A DNA stretch of 64,000 nt from Thermoleophilia bacterium. GTDB taxonomy: Bacteria > Actinomycetota > Thermoleophilia > BMS3ABIN01. Positions 34,723 through 43,441 of this stretch are shown piece after piece. The translations under genes and the position numbers were made by a program. Numbering within the stretch: position 1 is the stretch's first letter; every line of letters begins with the position of its first letter. The notes below the pieces were generated by a model. That model searched no databases, was not told where the DNA came from, and saw nothing but the letters and a program-made list of their open reading frames with translations. The stretch spans positions 1 through 64,000 of the forward strand of contig JAGVMV010000047.1 of the NCBI GenBank assembly GCA_020053595.1. Direction: 5' to 3'.

Positions 34723-37005
34723 ATGCTAGCCAACCAGTCTCACGAGATCACCGAAAAGGGTTCCCGGGTTACAGCCCATCCTTTACAGCCACAGCTTTCT
34801 CCCAATGCCATGAAGGTGCTTGAAAAGCGCTATCTGAAAAAGGATGAGGAAGGAAACCCGGTTGAGACTCCGGTTGAAATGTTTCGGCGCGTAGCCCGTA
34901 CTATCGCCAGCGCCGATCTGCTTCACAATCCCGAGGCTGATATTGACGCCGTGGAAGAAGAGTTTTACCGGATGATGGCGCGGCTCGAGTTCCTCCCCAA
35001 CTCCCCGACGCTGATGAATGCAGGCCGCGAGCTCGGCCAGCTGTCCGCCTGTTTTGTATTACCGGTCGGCGACTCCATGGAGAGCATCTTCGACGCCATT
35101 AAGAACACGGCACTGATCCACAAAAGTGGCGGCGGCACCGGCTTCTCTTTCTCCCGGGTCCGGCCCAGCAGCGACGTGGTCCTTTCCACCAAGGGTGTTT
35201 CCAGCGGCCCGATTTCCTTCATGACCGTATTTGACGCCGCTACCGAGACGATCAAACAGGGTGGCACCAGGCGAGGCGCGAACATGGGCATCCTCAGGGT
35301 GGACCATCCCGACATTCTGGATTTTATCGTCTGCAAGCAGAGCAATGACAAGCTCAATAATTTCAATATCTCCGTGGCTCTAACAGAGGAGTTCATGGAA
35401 GCAGTGGAGAGCGGCGGCGAATACGATATCATCAACCCAAGGACCGGTAAAATAGTCAAGAGCCTGGACGCCCGGCGGGTCTTCGACATGGTCGTTAATC
35501 TGGCCTGGAAAAACGGCGACCCGGGCATTATCTTCCTCGACCGCATCAACCGTGATAATCCCACCCCCCACATCGGCGAAATAGAGAGCACCAATCCCTG
35601 CGGCGAACAGCCACTGTTGCCATACGAGTCATGCAATCTGGGTTCGATTAACCTTTCCCGGGTTGCCGGGCCGAATGGCGGCATCGATTACGAACAGCTG
35701 GGGCGTGTGGTCGACAGCGCCGTCCATTTCCTGGATAACGTCATCGACGTCAACAATTATCCCCTGCCGGAGATCGAGGATATGACCAAGGGCAACCGCA
35801 AGATCGGCCTTGGGGTCATGGGTTTTGCCGACATGCTGATCGAGATGGGTATCCCTTACAATTCGGATGAAGCGGTTGCCGTAGCCGAAGAAATAATGTC
35901 CTTCATTCAGGAGCGCAGCCTCAGCTATTCTTCAAAGCTTGCTGAAGAGCGAGGTGTCTTCCCCAATTTTGCGGGCAGCGTCTATGACACCGAAGGTGGC
36001 ACCAGGGTACGCAATGCCACGACGACCACCATCGCGCCCACCGGCACCCTGAGTATCCTTGCCAACTGCTCCAGTGGCATCGAGCCGCTGTTCGCCCTCT
36101 CCTATATCCGTAACGTACTCGACAACACCGAGATGGTGGAGACCCACAAGATATTTGAGCAGATGGCCAAGGACGGCGGTTTCTACAGCGAGGAGTTGAT
36201 GAAAGAGATCGCCAAGAAGGGAACCGTGGCCGATCTGCCGGAGGTTCCCGACACGCTCAAACTGATCTTTGCGACTGCTCACGATGTGGTTCCGGAGTGG
36301 CACGTCCGCATGCAGGCGGCGTTCCAGAAATATACCGATAACGCAGTTTCCAAAACGGTCAACTTCTCTCATGACGCGACCGTCGCCGATGTCGAGCAGG
36401 TTTATATGCTCGCTTACAAGACGGGTTGCAAGGGCGTGACAATTTACCGCGACGGCAGCCGCGAGGCGCAGGTTCTGAATATCGGCGGCGTCAAGAGGGC
36501 GGAAGCCGAAGCGGTAATCGCTCCCGGCCAGGTCAAGCCGCGACCGCGTCCCGACGTGACCACCGGGGCGACGGCCAAGGTGAACACCGGATGCGGCAGC
36601 CTGTATGTAACGATCAATGAGGACGAGCACGGTCTTTGTGAGGTTTTTTCCTCCATGGGCCGGGCGGGTGCCTGCAAGGCGGCCCAGTCCGAGGCGGTCA
36701 GCCGGCTCATTTCGCTGGCACTGCGGTCGGGTGTCGACACCGGCGCCATTCTCAAGTCGATCAAGGGCATCCGCTGTCCGTCCCCGGCGCTGGGCGGGGC
36801 CGCGTCCTGTCCGGATGCAATCGCCCAGGCTGTGATCGAACATATGGAACGGGCTCCGCACCTGTCGGAAGATGGAACCAGCACCGTGCTGCCATCATCT
36901 GCGCAGATCAGCGCCTGTCCCGAGTGTCCGGAATGTGGTGGCATGGTAGAGTTTGGTGAGGGCTGCGTCTTCTGCCGCTTTTGTGGGTTTTCCAAATGTG
37001 GCTAG
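34723..37005 (+). CDS. nrdJ: Adenosylcobalamin-dependent (class II) ribonucleotide reductase
   Basis: Reduces ribonucleotides to deoxyribonucleotides using vitamin B12, without oxygen dependence. The 760-residue protein has LEFLPNSPTLMNAGRELGQL, NPCGEQPLLPYESCNLGSIN (finger-loop cysteine region), IAPTGTLSILANCSSGIEP, and a cysteine-rich C terminus (CPECPECGG, CVFCRFCG) that recycles the active site. ATG 34723 follows GGGG at eight bases. No B12 riboswitch was recognised in the 138 bases after nrdR. Confidence 0.95.
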   Translation: MLANQSHEITEKGSRVTAHPLQPQLSPNAMKVLEKRYLKKDEEGNPVETPVEMFRRVARTIASADLLHNPEADIDAVEEEFYRMMARLEFLPNSPTLMNAGRELGQLSACFVLPVGDSMESIFDAIKNTALIHKSGGGTGFSFSRVRPSSDVVLSTKGVSSGPISFMTVFDAATETIKQGGTRRGANMGILRVDHPDILDFIVCKQSNDKLNNFNISVALTEEFMEAVESGGEYDIINPRTGKIVKSLDARRVFDMVVNLAWKNGDPGIIFLDRINRDNPTPHIGEIESTNPCGEQPLLPYESCNLGSINLSRVAGPNGGIDYEQLGRVVDSAVHFLDNVIDVNNYPLPEIEDMTKGNRKIGLGVMGFADMLIEMGIPYNSDEAVAVAEEIMSFIQERSLSYSSKLAEERGVFPNFAGSVYDTEGGTRVRNATTTTIAPTGTLSILANCSSGIEPLFALSYIRNVLDNTEMVETHKIFEQMAKDGGFYSEELMKEIAKKGTVADLPEVPDTLKLIFATAHDVVPEWHVRMQAAFQKYTDNAVSKTVNFSHDATVADVEQVYMLAYKTGCKGVTIYRDGSREAQVLNIGGVKRAEAEAVIAPGQVKPRPRPDVTTGATAKVNTGCGSLYVTINEDEHGLCEVFSSMGRAGACKAAQSEAVSRLISLALRSGVDTGAILKSIKGIRCPSPALGGAASCPDAIAQAVIEHMERAPHLSEDGTSTVLPSSAQISACPECPECGGMVEFGEGCVFCRFCGFSKCG

Positions 37006-37093
37006 ATACGGTTAGATGTTTTTTGCAGCGGATAGGCAACTGGTAACTACCTCACCGGCAGGAAGTTGTGGTTTGAGTGCGTAAATATAACTT

Positions 37094-38038
37094 ATGACTT
37101 CTGGTCAGGAATCGCGGCCCCTGCGGGGCGATAAGCGAGCCGGCGCCAAGCGGCGCCCGGCGGTGTCGCGCAAACCGCGCAAGCTTCTTCCTCTAAGGGT
37201 GGACAACCGCCGGACCAAGCAGCGGCTGATTATCCTGGCCCTCGTTTGCATGAACTTCTTTTTCCTTTGGCTCGCCCTCACGGTTTTCGCCCAGGCGGAT
37301 TTCTGGCCACTGCTTGCGGCCCCCATTCTTGTTTCGGCATGGTTCTTTTATGAGGTTGGGGCTGTGGCGACTGTTATCGTGACCGGTATTCTTCTGGTTC
37401 AGACCTCCTTCGAAAAGAATGGCGCCATCCTCATAGCCGTGGCCACTTTCGGGGTTATAGGAGTCATGCTGGGCTGGGGGCAGCGACGGCAGCGGCGGCT
37501 TCACCGGCACGTCTTGAGGTCGTCGCTCACCGACTCCCTCACGGGGCTATACAATTTTGGTTCCTTTATGGAATGCCTCGACCGTGAGATGCGGCGTGTG
37601 GACCGATACGGGGGCGCGGTCACTTTGGTGATGTTCGACATCGATCACTTCAAGATGTTTAACGATCGCTTTGGCCACCAGGCTGGAAACGAGGCGCTCA
37701 GGATCGTGGCCGCCATGCTCAGAAAACAAAAACGCGAATCGGATATCGTGGCTCGCTTTGGCGGCGAGGAGTTTGTCCTGCTCTTTCCCGGGAAAGAAGC
37801 ATCGGGCGTCGAAACAGCCAGACGCATGCGCAAGGCGATTTCCCAGATTCGCGTTCCGGTAGGCGGTGGCGCCACGACTGAGATCACGGTGAGCGCCGGA
37901 GTGGCCTGTTACCCCAATGGCGCCGCGTCCAAGGAAGAGCTGCTGGACAAGGTCGACCAGCTTCTTTATGCCTCCAAGCGCAAAGGCCGCAACCGCGTCA
38001 GCGTCGCGCCCCCCAGGCGCCGGCTCGCGGCTTCATAG
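37094..38038 (+). CDS. Membrane-bound diguanylate cyclase (GGDEF)
   Basis: A 314-residue protein with about four hydrophobic segments (residues 40-140, for example LIILALVCMNFFFLWLAL) and a C-terminal GGDEF domain. The active-site loop is FGGEEF, and an inhibitory RxxD site (RESD) lies exactly five residues before it, so both c-di-GMP synthesis and product inhibition are expected. DSLTGLYNFGSF and FDIDHFKMFNDRFGH are normal. There is no recognisable sensor other than the membrane part. Confidence 0.9.
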   Translation: MTSGQESRPLRGDKRAGAKRRPAVSRKPRKLLPLRVDNRRTKQRLIILALVCMNFFFLWLALTVFAQADFWPLLAAPILVSAWFFYEVGAVATVIVTGILLVQTSFEKNGAILIAVATFGVIGVMLGWGQRRQRRLHRHVLRSSLTDSLTGLYNFGSFMECLDREMRRVDRYGGAVTLVMFDIDHFKMFNDRFGHQAGNEALRIVAAMLRKQKRESDIVARFGGEEFVLLFPGKEASGVETARRMRKAISQIRVPVGGGATTEITVSAGVACYPNGAASKEELLDKVDQLLYASKRKGRNRVSVAPPRRRLAAS

Positions 38039-38155
38039 GAGCAGGGGCGAGAACACTTCGCAGCCGATGGATTGGCCGAAAAAGTTTTTTCAATGCGCAC
38101 GATCAGCTTCGTTGATTCCCGGAAAGTATGATTATGAGCGAAAAGGGGTATTAGC

Positions 38156-38431
38156 TTGGACATGCAAGAAAAAGCGCCAAAACCCAAGACCGAGAAGATC
38201 CGTGTGAGCATCGAGACCGGCAGCTGCACTATCGTGGGTACCGTTCATACTCCGGCAATATCTTATCGCAGCCGGCTTTCCGACCTGCTCAACCAGAAGG
38301 AAGCGACCTTTCTCTCGGTCACCGACGCGGCCGTTTACAGGCTGGATGACATGGAAGAGCCGGCGTATTCCACTCCCTACCTGGCGGTGAACCTGGGTAG
38401 CATCGAGATGGTGCGTCCTCTGGAGGGCTAG
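38156..38431 (+). CDS. Small conserved-looking cytosolic protein, unknown
   Basis: A 91-residue soluble protein with a beta-rich pattern (RVSIETGSCTIVGTVHTP, FLSVTDAAVYRL, YLAVNLGSIEMVRPLE). It starts at TTG 38156 with GGGG eight bases before, or at ATG 38162. The stop overlaps the stop of the converging gene by four bases (CTAG). I do not recognise the family. Confidence 0.55.
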   Translation: MDMQEKAPKPKTEKIRVSIETGSCTIVGTVHTPAISYRSRLSDLLNQKEATFLSVTDAAVYRLDDMEEPAYSTPYLAVNLGSIEMVRPLEG

Positions 38432-38877
38432 GCGTTTTCTGCTACTGGTTGCAGCAGCAGGTAGCAGACCAGGACGAGAAAAAAGACCTCTATGGTGGTC
38501 AAAAGGGTGGCAAGCCAGAGCAGGAATCTGGCAAAGCGGGTGCCGACGGACCCTTTTGAAAGCCTGCGTTTTTCCAGTCGTCCCGAAACCAGGTAGAAGA
38601 TGTGAAATATCCCGAAGGCGAAGCCCCCGTAGAAGAACTGCCACTCTGGCCCCGCATATCGCAATAGCAGGTAGTAATAAAAGATTTCCACCAGCAACAC
38701 AAGGACATTCAGACGATAACCGGCCTCGACCATCATTTCGAACTCAATTCCTGGCAGTTCCTCCTGTAAGCGCTGCCTCTTCTGGCCAAGGTCACGAAAA
38801 GCCCTTGGCGCCAGCGACAGTGTGAAAACGCTTCCGGCGATCATCAGCAGCGTATAGAAAAAAAGTAATATCCGCAT
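38428..38877 (-). CDS. Four-helix membrane protein, unknown
   Basis: A 149-residue protein with four predicted membrane helices (LLFFYTLLMIAGSVFTL; LNVLVLLVEIFYYYLLL; FYGGFAFGIFHIFYLV; FLLWLATLLTTIEVFFLVLV). No family recognised. It is 21 bases downstream of another membrane protein gene on the same strand and probably co-transcribed with it. Confidence 0.55.
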   Translation of the reverse strand: MRILLFFYTLLMIAGSVFTLSLAPRAFRDLGQKRQRLQEELPGIEFEMMVEAGYRLNVLVLLVEIFYYYLLLRYAGPEWQFFYGGFAFGIFHIFYLVSGRLEKRRLSKGSVGTRFARFLLWLATLLTTIEVFFLVLVCYLLLQPVAENA

Positions 38878-38898
38878 GGTCAGCTCTTGCCGGTTCGC

Positions 38899-39816
38899 CT
38901 ATGGTTTTTGTCCACGGCCATCACCACGGCCGCGGCGGTTCTCGTCCGGCTCAGCGAGAAAGCGCAGGTAGAGAAGGTCCGCGTTTGCCAGCAGGAAGAA
39001 GATGGATAAAAGCGGTAGTGCGGGAACGCCGATTTCCAGGCTGACGCCGACCAGCATTGTGGATACAAATGACAGCGCCAGCGCCAGCGCTGTCAGAGTT
39101 CGGCGCAGGCGCCACAAGAGAGTGCAGCCGACGAACAGCGAGAAGAAAATAATGTCGCTGACACCGAGCCGCGAGACGGCGTCGGCGCCAAATACCGGCA
39201 GATTTATGGTGAAATAGTCAATCCAGGGACCGCCGCTTTCCACCATTTTTTTCGTCGGGCCCAAAAATACACTCCATATATCCACGCCAATAATGAGCGC
39301 GCAAATCAGCAACACCTGACTTATCGATGTCAGCATCAGGGCGATCCAGAGGCCGGCGCTGGTTGCGAAGACGATCTTGGCCAGGCTTTCAACGGGTCCC
39401 CATCCCTGCCAAATGGCAGTGGCGGCGGCTAGCCCGGCCATCAGGGCCAGCAACAACAACCAATGCCGTATATTTATCAGGAAGGAGAGGGTGGAAGAAA
39501 TTGCGCAGACGGCTATTAGCCCCAGTGCGAAGGAAACGCCCAGCCGGGCGCTGGATTCCGGGTTTATGGATTCAGTGAAGAGCAGAGCCGCCAATACAGC
39601 GACCCCGGCGATGAAAATGCCAGCGAAGATCAACGCCGTCCTGAGTTCGACGCTAAAGTTGAGGCTGGGCGTCCGTATTGGAATTCCTTTCAGATCTTTG
39701 CCGCGGTAGAGCCGGGCTACGCGGCTTTGTTCTACCCTAGTATGGCGGTAATGATTCGTACCAGTCGCCAAGGACCTTGAAGGATTTCCAGAAACGGGTT
39801 TTTCGTCTTTGGTCAT
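38899..39816 (-). CDS. Polytopic membrane protein, unknown, overlapping the UDG-like gene
   Basis: A 305-residue protein with about seven to eight hydrophobic segments beginning at residue 60 (ALIFAGIFIAGVAVLAALL) and a charged N-terminal stretch. The only plausible starts lie inside the preceding UDG-like gene: ATG 39816 (80-base overlap) or TTG 39771; the first start codon after that gene would cut into the first helix. The C terminus is basic (ENRRGRGDGRGQKP). Function unknown. Confidence 0.55.
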   Translation of the reverse strand: MTKDEKPVSGNPSRSLATGTNHYRHTRVEQSRVARLYRGKDLKGIPIRTPSLNFSVELRTALIFAGIFIAGVAVLAALLFTESINPESSARLGVSFALGLIAVCAISSTLSFLINIRHWLLLLALMAGLAAATAIWQGWGPVESLAKIVFATSAGLWIALMLTSISQVLLICALIIGVDIWSVFLGPTKKMVESGGPWIDYFTINLPVFGADAVSRLGVSDIIFFSLFVGCTLLWRLRRTLTALALALSFVSTMLVGVSLEIGVPALPLLSIFFLLANADLLYLRFLAEPDENRRGRGDGRGQKP

Positions 39817-40339
39817 TGAGGGACGTATCGATCTCAGGGGTGATGAGAGCTTCTGTGGTAGGCGTGAAAGTCTGGATCTCGCCTGGTTTATATGTAAGCT
39901 CCTGCGCCAGCGGAAAGTCCATCCGGTTAACCGCCGCCAGGGCCTGCTCGCCCATGATTACCAGCAGCTTCGGCTGGATCACCATCAGTTCCCGCACCAG
40001 ATATTGCGGGCAATTCTCAACAGCCTCCTCCTCACCGGCCGTCGCGCATTTGATCACGTTGGTTCCATAGAGCAACAGCGAGTCTATTCCCAGTTTCTGG
40101 CAACCCTTCATGATCGCCTCGCCGGCGCGGCCATAGAAGGCGACTCCTTCGGACGCTTCGCTGGGCAGCGTCTTGTACTTGATGAGGAAGATATCCGCTA
40201 ATGGATGCCCGGAGCCGATGACCGGCACGGCACGCCCATGCGCGCACTTTTCGCAATGTGTGAGCTCCCGGCAGAGCTCGTTGATATCCGCGATGGCCCT
40301 GGTCAGATGTTTGTCGTGAATATCTTCAGGACTCGGCAA
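39737..40339 (-). CDS. Uracil-DNA glycosylase superfamily protein with altered active-site motifs
   Basis: A 200-residue protein with the cysteine layout of Fe-S-containing family 4 UDGs: CEKC near residue 30, IKCATAG near 98 and ENCPQYL near 110. VAFYGRAGEAI and LLYGTNVIKC match the family core. However the catalytic motif usually written GEAPGxxE is replaced by IGSGHPLADIFLI, and the C-terminal HPS motif is missing (ALITPEIDTSLNDQR instead). The fold is likely kept, but uracil excision is doubtful. It lies 132 bases downstream of rlmD and overlaps the next membrane protein gene. Confidence 0.65.
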   Translation of the reverse strand: MPSPEDIHDKHLTRAIADINELCRELTHCEKCAHGRAVPVIGSGHPLADIFLIKYKTLPSEASEGVAFYGRAGEAIMKGCQKLGIDSLLLYGTNVIKCATAGEEEAVENCPQYLVRELMVIQPKLLVIMGEQALAAVNRMDFPLAQELTYKPGEIQTFTPTTEALITPEIDTSLNDQRRKTRFWKSFKVLGDWYESLPPY

Positions 40340-40471
40340 TTGTACCTCTTGTGAAGAATGGAAGCGGCAGCCCGTGTTTTCCGGTCAGAAGAGCCTCTAA
40401 AGCGGCATCTTTTCCACCCGCAAGCTATTAGTTATTAGCCGCCAGTTGGACAAATCCTTTAAGAGGTGAAC

Positions 40472-41896
40472 TCAGCTGCGCTCGAACAGTGATACGACCT
40501 CGATATGCGGAGTATGGGGGAACATGTCGACGGCTCCGGTCCTGATCAGCTGGTAGCCACCTTCCGCCAGCCGGGCAGCGTTTCCCGCCAGGGTCGAGGC
40601 ATTGCAGGAGACGTAGACGATCCGGGGCGCGCCCAGTTCGATGACGCGCTGTATCTCTTTCTTGCTGGCGCCGGCTCGTGGCGGGTCGAGGACGACGAGG
40701 TCGGGCCGGCGGTCGAGCTCGATGTTCTTGAGCGCCGCCCTGACCTTGCCGGAGATAAAGCGGCTGTTGGTGACGCTGTTGGCCAGGGCGTTTTCCCGGG
40801 CCAGGCGCACGGCGTCTTCCACGATCTCTATGCCGAGGATCTCCGAGCAGGATTTCGCCATCAGGAGAGCGATGGAGCCGATGCCGGAGTAGAGGTCAAA
40901 GACGAACTCGTGGCCTTCAAGCCCGGCGTATTCCAGCGCTTTACGGTAGAGCCGCTCGGCCATCAGCGTGTTGGTCTGGAGAAAGGTCTGGGGCGAAACC
41001 TTGAACCGGAGGCCACAGATCTCTTCGAAGATATGGTCGCGGCCGGCCAGAACGGTAAAGGGGAAGCCGGTTGCCACCGAGGCCCGGGTGTCGTTGATGC
41101 TCCAGACCAACGAGGCGATGCCGGGAAATGCCGCCGTCAGATTTTTCGTAAAGCCTTCGGCGTCGGGGAAGTCCCCGGGGCCAGTGACGATGTTGACCAT
41201 GATCTCGCCGGTATTGATTCCTTCGCGCAGGACCAGATGCCGCCAGAATCCGGTCTCGCTTTGCTGCTCCCAGGCGGCAAGTCCGGTGCCGCGGGCAAAG
41301 TCGCGCACGGCGTTGCGGATGGCATTGGTTGTCTCGGAGTGTAAAAGGCAATCCTGGATATTCACCACGCGGCGCCAATCGCCGGGCAGATGGAAGCCCA
41401 GGTCGAGACCAGTTCCGATAGCGGCGTCCGAAGCGTCGCTTCTACCGATCGCCTTAACACTATCAGCCGCCCCCCGATCTCCTGCCGAAAATGAGAACTC
41501 AACCTTGTTCCGGTAGCGCCAGAGAGGTTCCGCCGCCAAGGGCTCGTCGACCTCGAAACCGCGAATCCCGCCGATATGCCCGAGGCATTCCGTGACCTGG
41601 CTTTGCTTGTATCTGAGCTGGGCGTCGTAAGAAAGCGTCTGCCAGGAGCAGCCGCCACAGACGCCGAAATGGCGGCACTTTGGTTCCACGCGCTCCGCCG
41701 AGGAGTTCAGCAGCTCCTTGACCCGGGCTTCGGCATAGGAGCGCCGGGCGTGTGTCACAACCGCCCGCACCCGGTCACCTGGTACGGCGCCTTCGACAAA
41801 GATGACAAAGCCATCCTGGCGCGCTACCCCTCGACCACCGAAGGCAAGGCTGGCAATTGAGAGGTCGAGTTCCTGTGTTTTAACGGGTTTTTTCAT
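40472..41896 (-). CDS. rlmD: 23S rRNA (uracil-C5)-methyltransferase, RlmD/RumA family
   Basis: A 474-residue TrmA/RlmD-family enzyme. It has an N-terminal TRAM domain (about residues 5-60), Fe-S cysteines in PKCRHFGVCGGCSWQ, a SAM domain DLYSGIGSIALLMA, the catalytic block VLDPPRAGASKKEI, and VSCNASTLAGNAARL with the nucleophilic Cys. It could methylate U1939 or another 23S uridine; bacteria with one copy often use it more broadly. It appears to lead the minus-strand run through the UDG-like gene and two membrane proteins. Confidence 0.87.
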   Translation of the reverse strand: MKKPVKTQELDLSIASLAFGGRGVARQDGFVIFVEGAVPGDRVRAVVTHARRSYAEARVKELLNSSAERVEPKCRHFGVCGGCSWQTLSYDAQLRYKQSQVTECLGHIGGIRGFEVDEPLAAEPLWRYRNKVEFSFSAGDRGAADSVKAIGRSDASDAAIGTGLDLGFHLPGDWRRVVNIQDCLLHSETTNAIRNAVRDFARGTGLAAWEQQSETGFWRHLVLREGINTGEIMVNIVTGPGDFPDAEGFTKNLTAAFPGIASLVWSINDTRASVATGFPFTVLAGRDHIFEEICGLRFKVSPQTFLQTNTLMAERLYRKALEYAGLEGHEFVFDLYSGIGSIALLMAKSCSEILGIEIVEDAVRLARENALANSVTNSRFISGKVRAALKNIELDRRPDLVVLDPPRAGASKKEIQRVIELGAPRIVYVSCNASTLAGNAARLAEGGYQLIRTGAVDMFPHTPHIEVVSLFERS

Positions 41897-42059
41897 GGCG
41901 ACAGATCATCGATCCTTTTTGAGAGGTTCATGGTTACTGCGAGCCCAGCATAGCAGGAGAAAAACCGCAGGGAAAAGAGGCAGTGCTGGTCCTGGGAGGT
42001 GAATGACCGGCGAGCGGCCGGAAAACAGTGCCGGTCAGGAGTAGTCCGATCGCTCCGGG

Positions 42060-42650
42060 TCAGTTATACATGCCACCGAAACCGCTGTTCGTGACATTGG
42101 AGTTTTCCAGGATTTTGGGGTGGATATAATACTCGGTAACCATGGAGGACATGGTCATCGGACCGAACATGGACCAGTCGATATCCTGCGCGGTCACCCG
42201 GTTTACAAAAACCTTTGACGCTATTTCGTCGCTCTTCGTGCCCTGCGTAACGCCGTACATGGTCATCGATACGCTGGACACCTCGGGATACTCGAAGAGA
42301 GTCGGTACGATCTTCCGGGACAATGATGACATGGTCGCCTCGACAAAACCATCTTCACAGGTGGCCGGACGGTCCACTGCAATATTGATTTCCAGACTGG
42401 TTTTATCACCAGAGAGAATTGCGAATCGCACCTGGGCGGTTTCGCCGAGGCTTCGCCCAACAACTTCCTGCAGACCTTCCTGGGTGAGCAAGGGGGTCAC
42501 GAAATTATTGCGAACCGTCATGCCGTCACCGGTTGAGGCCTTGTCGAATCCACATCCGAAGGCCATCAACGCCAGAGCCAGCACAGCCATTATTCCAATA
42601 ATCACTACGACTGCGCGATCGGTAACATGTCTGCTGTTTTTAAAGTTCAT
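42060..42650 (-). CDS. Exported or membrane-anchored protein, unknown
   Basis: A 196-residue protein with an N-terminal hydrophobic helix (AVVVIIGIMAVLALALMAFGC); the Cys could be a lipoprotein site, but FGC is not a strong lipobox. The rest is a soluble outside domain with two long strands-and-helix blocks and a Met/Thr-rich end. I do not recognise the family. ATG 42650 is preferred over the longer frame to 42704. A sigma-54-like element lies 70-90 bases upstream on the same strand. Confidence 0.55.
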   Translation of the reverse strand: MNFKNSRHVTDRAVVVIIGIMAVLALALMAFGCGFDKASTGDGMTVRNNFVTPLLTQEGLQEVVGRSLGETAQVRFAILSGDKTSLEINIAVDRPATCEDGFVEATMSSLSRKIVPTLFEYPEVSSVSMTMYGVTQGTKSDEIASKVFVNRVTAQDIDWSMFGPMTMSSMVTEYYIHPKILENSNVTNSGFGGMYN

Positions 42651-42722
42651 CCTGCCAACTATCCATGTGACTAGTTTTAATTGCCCGAGGTTGATACCAA
42701 TCAATTCCTATCAATATAGCTT

Positions 42723-42739
42723 AGCGAATTCCGTGCCAA
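42723..42739 (-). promoter_or_regulatory. Possible sigma-54 promoter facing the gene at 42060-42650
   Basis: On the minus strand it reads TTGGCACGGAATTCGCT. The -24 part TTGGCACG is perfect and the spacing is correct, but the -12 part is TCGCT instead of TTGCW, keeping only GC. It lies 73-89 bases upstream of the ATG. Likely but weaker than the right-facing site. Confidence 0.4.
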
Positions 42740-43038
42740 CAATCGCGAATTCCACAGCTGACAGGAAACAATCACAAAGAGCCCCCTGCCTTAGCCGTTC
42801 CAGCCAACCAGACATGGCCGAAAAACCAAGCCATATAAACCGGCTTCCGTGGCATATCCCACACAAGGTGTGGCATTAAATGAAAAAATTGAGGGCAACG
42901 GCTGTCGCGCGGCTTACGACTTTATGGCTTCGCCTTTCAAAAAACTAATCAGTTCGTTTCAGATTCCTTATACAAAATGACCAGTTTAGTCAGGTTTTTA
43001 GATAACAGGGTAGAGTTTTTTTACTTTTTTTCTCCAGG

Positions 43039-43055
43039 TTGGCACAGTTCTTGCA
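43039..43055 (+). promoter_or_regulatory. Sigma-54 (RpoN) promoter of the split-Soret cytochrome locus
   Basis: TTGGCACAGTTCTTGCA has GG at -24, TGGCAC, five bases, then TTGCA with GC at -12: a near-perfect match to the sigma-54 consensus. Transcription would start near 43067, leaving a leader of about 375 bases before the cytochrome ATG. An enhancer-binding activator would be needed; none is encoded nearby. Confidence 0.8.
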
Positions 43056-43125
43056 AGTATAGCGTTGCGAGAGCGACTATTTGTTCCCTTCACATCGGTC
43101 TGGGTCAAAAGTTCGCTTCTTCTGC

Positions 43126-43148
43126 GGCTCCGGCTGGTCACCGGAGCC
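43126..43148 (+). other. Perfect hairpin in the leader of the cytochrome locus
   Basis: GGCTCCGG, CTGGTCA and CCGGAGCC form an 8-bp stem with a 7-base loop, about 60 bases after the expected sigma-54 start. It is followed by an A run rather than a T run, so it is not a standard terminator. It may stabilise the leader or be part of a larger fold. Confidence 0.5.
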
Positions 43149-43441
43149 CAAAAAAATTACCGGCACCAGCATACAGGCCGGAGTTACATATATGGAGCAT
43201 GAAGGTGCGGGCTCTCTTCAACAAAGGGTGTAGGGAAAGGGTGACGGTGATTACGGTGATTCGGGGTGATTGGGCGAAGACAATTTCCCTTTAGAACTAA
43301 ATGACCCGTTTCTCGCTCGGTTTTACCCCACGAGAGAAGCCACAAAATGACGAGGTCTTTCTTGGAGGTGGTTTGCGAGAGATGAAAAAGATGGCATGAG
43401 TTTTGACCTATCGTGAACGCAATAGAAAAGAAGGAGAGAAA

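Larger units (their letters stand above)
42651..43441. other. Long regulatory region between divergent exported-protein genes
   Basis: About 790 bases without a convincing gene. It holds a sigma-54-like site facing left (42723-42739), a strong sigma-54 site facing right (43039-43055), a perfect hairpin (43126-43148), and three GGTGATT-like repeats near 43244-43270. The frame 42977-43294 starts upstream of the sigma-54 site and has no ribosome site. Confidence 0.6.

Noticed and set aside
35932-36861. Minus-strand 309-codon frame opposite nrdJ
   Set aside because: Antisense shadow of the ribonucleotide reductase gene.
42977-43294. Plus-strand 105-codon frame spanning the sigma-54 promoter
   Set aside because: Its start is upstream of the promoter, it has no ribosome site, and it contains the hairpin region.
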